From Seonamhaeicola sp. (GTDB lineage: Bacteria > Bacteroidota > Bacteroidia > Flavobacteriales > Flavobacteriaceae), in NCBI RefSeq assembly GCF_028281565.1, contig NZ_JANQJQ010000041.1, forward strand, positions 124,001-188,000: a DNA stretch of 64,000 nt. Direction: 5' to 3'. How positions within the stretch are numbered: the first letter of the stretch is position 1; the number at the start of each line of letters is the position of its first letter. Under the pieces are notes generated by a model that saw only the letters and a program-made list of their open reading frames with translations, ran no database searches and was not told where the DNA came from. This document shows, piece by piece, positions 63,962 to 64,000 of the stretch. Position numbers and translations under genes: made by a program.

Positions 63962-64000
63962 ATGCATAAGACACCACATTTTTTATACGTTTCCTTCCTC
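63962..64000 (+). CDS. Start of a gene cut by the window edge
   Basis: An ATG 9 nt after the operator opens a frame that begins MHKTPHFLYVSFL and leaves the window after 13 codons. The basic, then hydrophobic, start looks like a signal peptide. By position it is the first gene of a co-regulated transcript; a SusC-like receptor would be a natural guess, but nothing in the visible codons shows this. Confidence 0.5.
   Translation, partial: MHKTPHFLYVSFL

Overview
The window looks like part of a marine, alga-degrading member of the Flavobacteriia (Bacteroidetes). The DNA is AT-rich, almost every gene begins with a Sec or lipoprotein signal peptide, the best promoters are of the Bacteroidetes TTTG-N19-TAnnTTTG type, and nearly all genes belong to carbohydrate-degradation families. 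I see no rRNA, tRNA, CRISPR array or transposase. There is no susC/susD pair in these 64 kb, so the window is the enzyme-rich part of one or more larger polysaccharide-utilisation loci.

Region 1 (1-2938, minus strand): a GH29 fucosidase-like enzyme running off the left edge and an S1 sulfatase. Region 2 (3509-22750, plus strand): seven more S1 sulfatases, an Asp-box beta-propeller protein, a GH28 enzyme, a GH29 enzyme and a GH2 enzyme, with a terminator at 15.2 kb. Region 3 (22947-44417): a LacI-family regulator divergent from a long plus-strand gene train. That train encodes an SSS sodium:solute symporter, a cytoplasmic FAD oxidoreductase, GH43-like five-bladed propeller lipoproteins, two GH2 enzymes, a GH16 enzyme with a nested discoidin-like domain, GH117 enzymes, a GH43-like/GH117 fusion and a ninth sulfatase. 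Region 4 (44420-55695): a membrane-spanning one-component regulator divergent from two tandem GH2 enzymes, a GH117, a GH29 and a GH16 enzyme, closed by a strong terminator. Region 5 (55731-64000): a separately promoted operon with a PL6 alginate-lyase-like enzyme, a heparinase II/III-fold lyase, a gluconokinase/6-phosphogluconate dehydrogenase fusion and an Nramp-like transporter without the metal motif. A copy of the same promoter/operator then precedes a gene cut by the right edge.

Regions 2-4 fit stepwise breakdown of a sulfated red-algal galactan (agar or porphyran type). Sulfatases would remove ester sulfate, GH16 enzymes cut the backbone, and GH117 (3,6-anhydro-galactosidase family), GH2 (beta-galactosidase family) and GH29 (alpha-L-fucosidase or alpha-L-galactosidase family) trim the oligosaccharides; the symporter would import monosaccharide. 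Region 5 fits a uronate polymer such as alginate. These substrate assignments come from family membership only.

The most unusual items are: (a) the propeller-propeller fusion at 40580, whose GH117 half lacks one of the three conserved acidic residues; (b) two enzymes with a binding-type domain inserted into the catalytic or jelly-roll fold (GH16 at 36362, GH2 at 29224); (c) the membrane-anchored regulator at 44420 with three helically phased direct repeats in its divergent promoter; (d) two near-identical promoter/operator modules 8.2 kb apart; (e) the gluconokinase-6PGDH fusion beside a motif-less Nramp homologue; (f) a frameshifted lipoprotein gene remnant at 40.3 kb. Dispersed palindromic repeats occupy many intergenic gaps.
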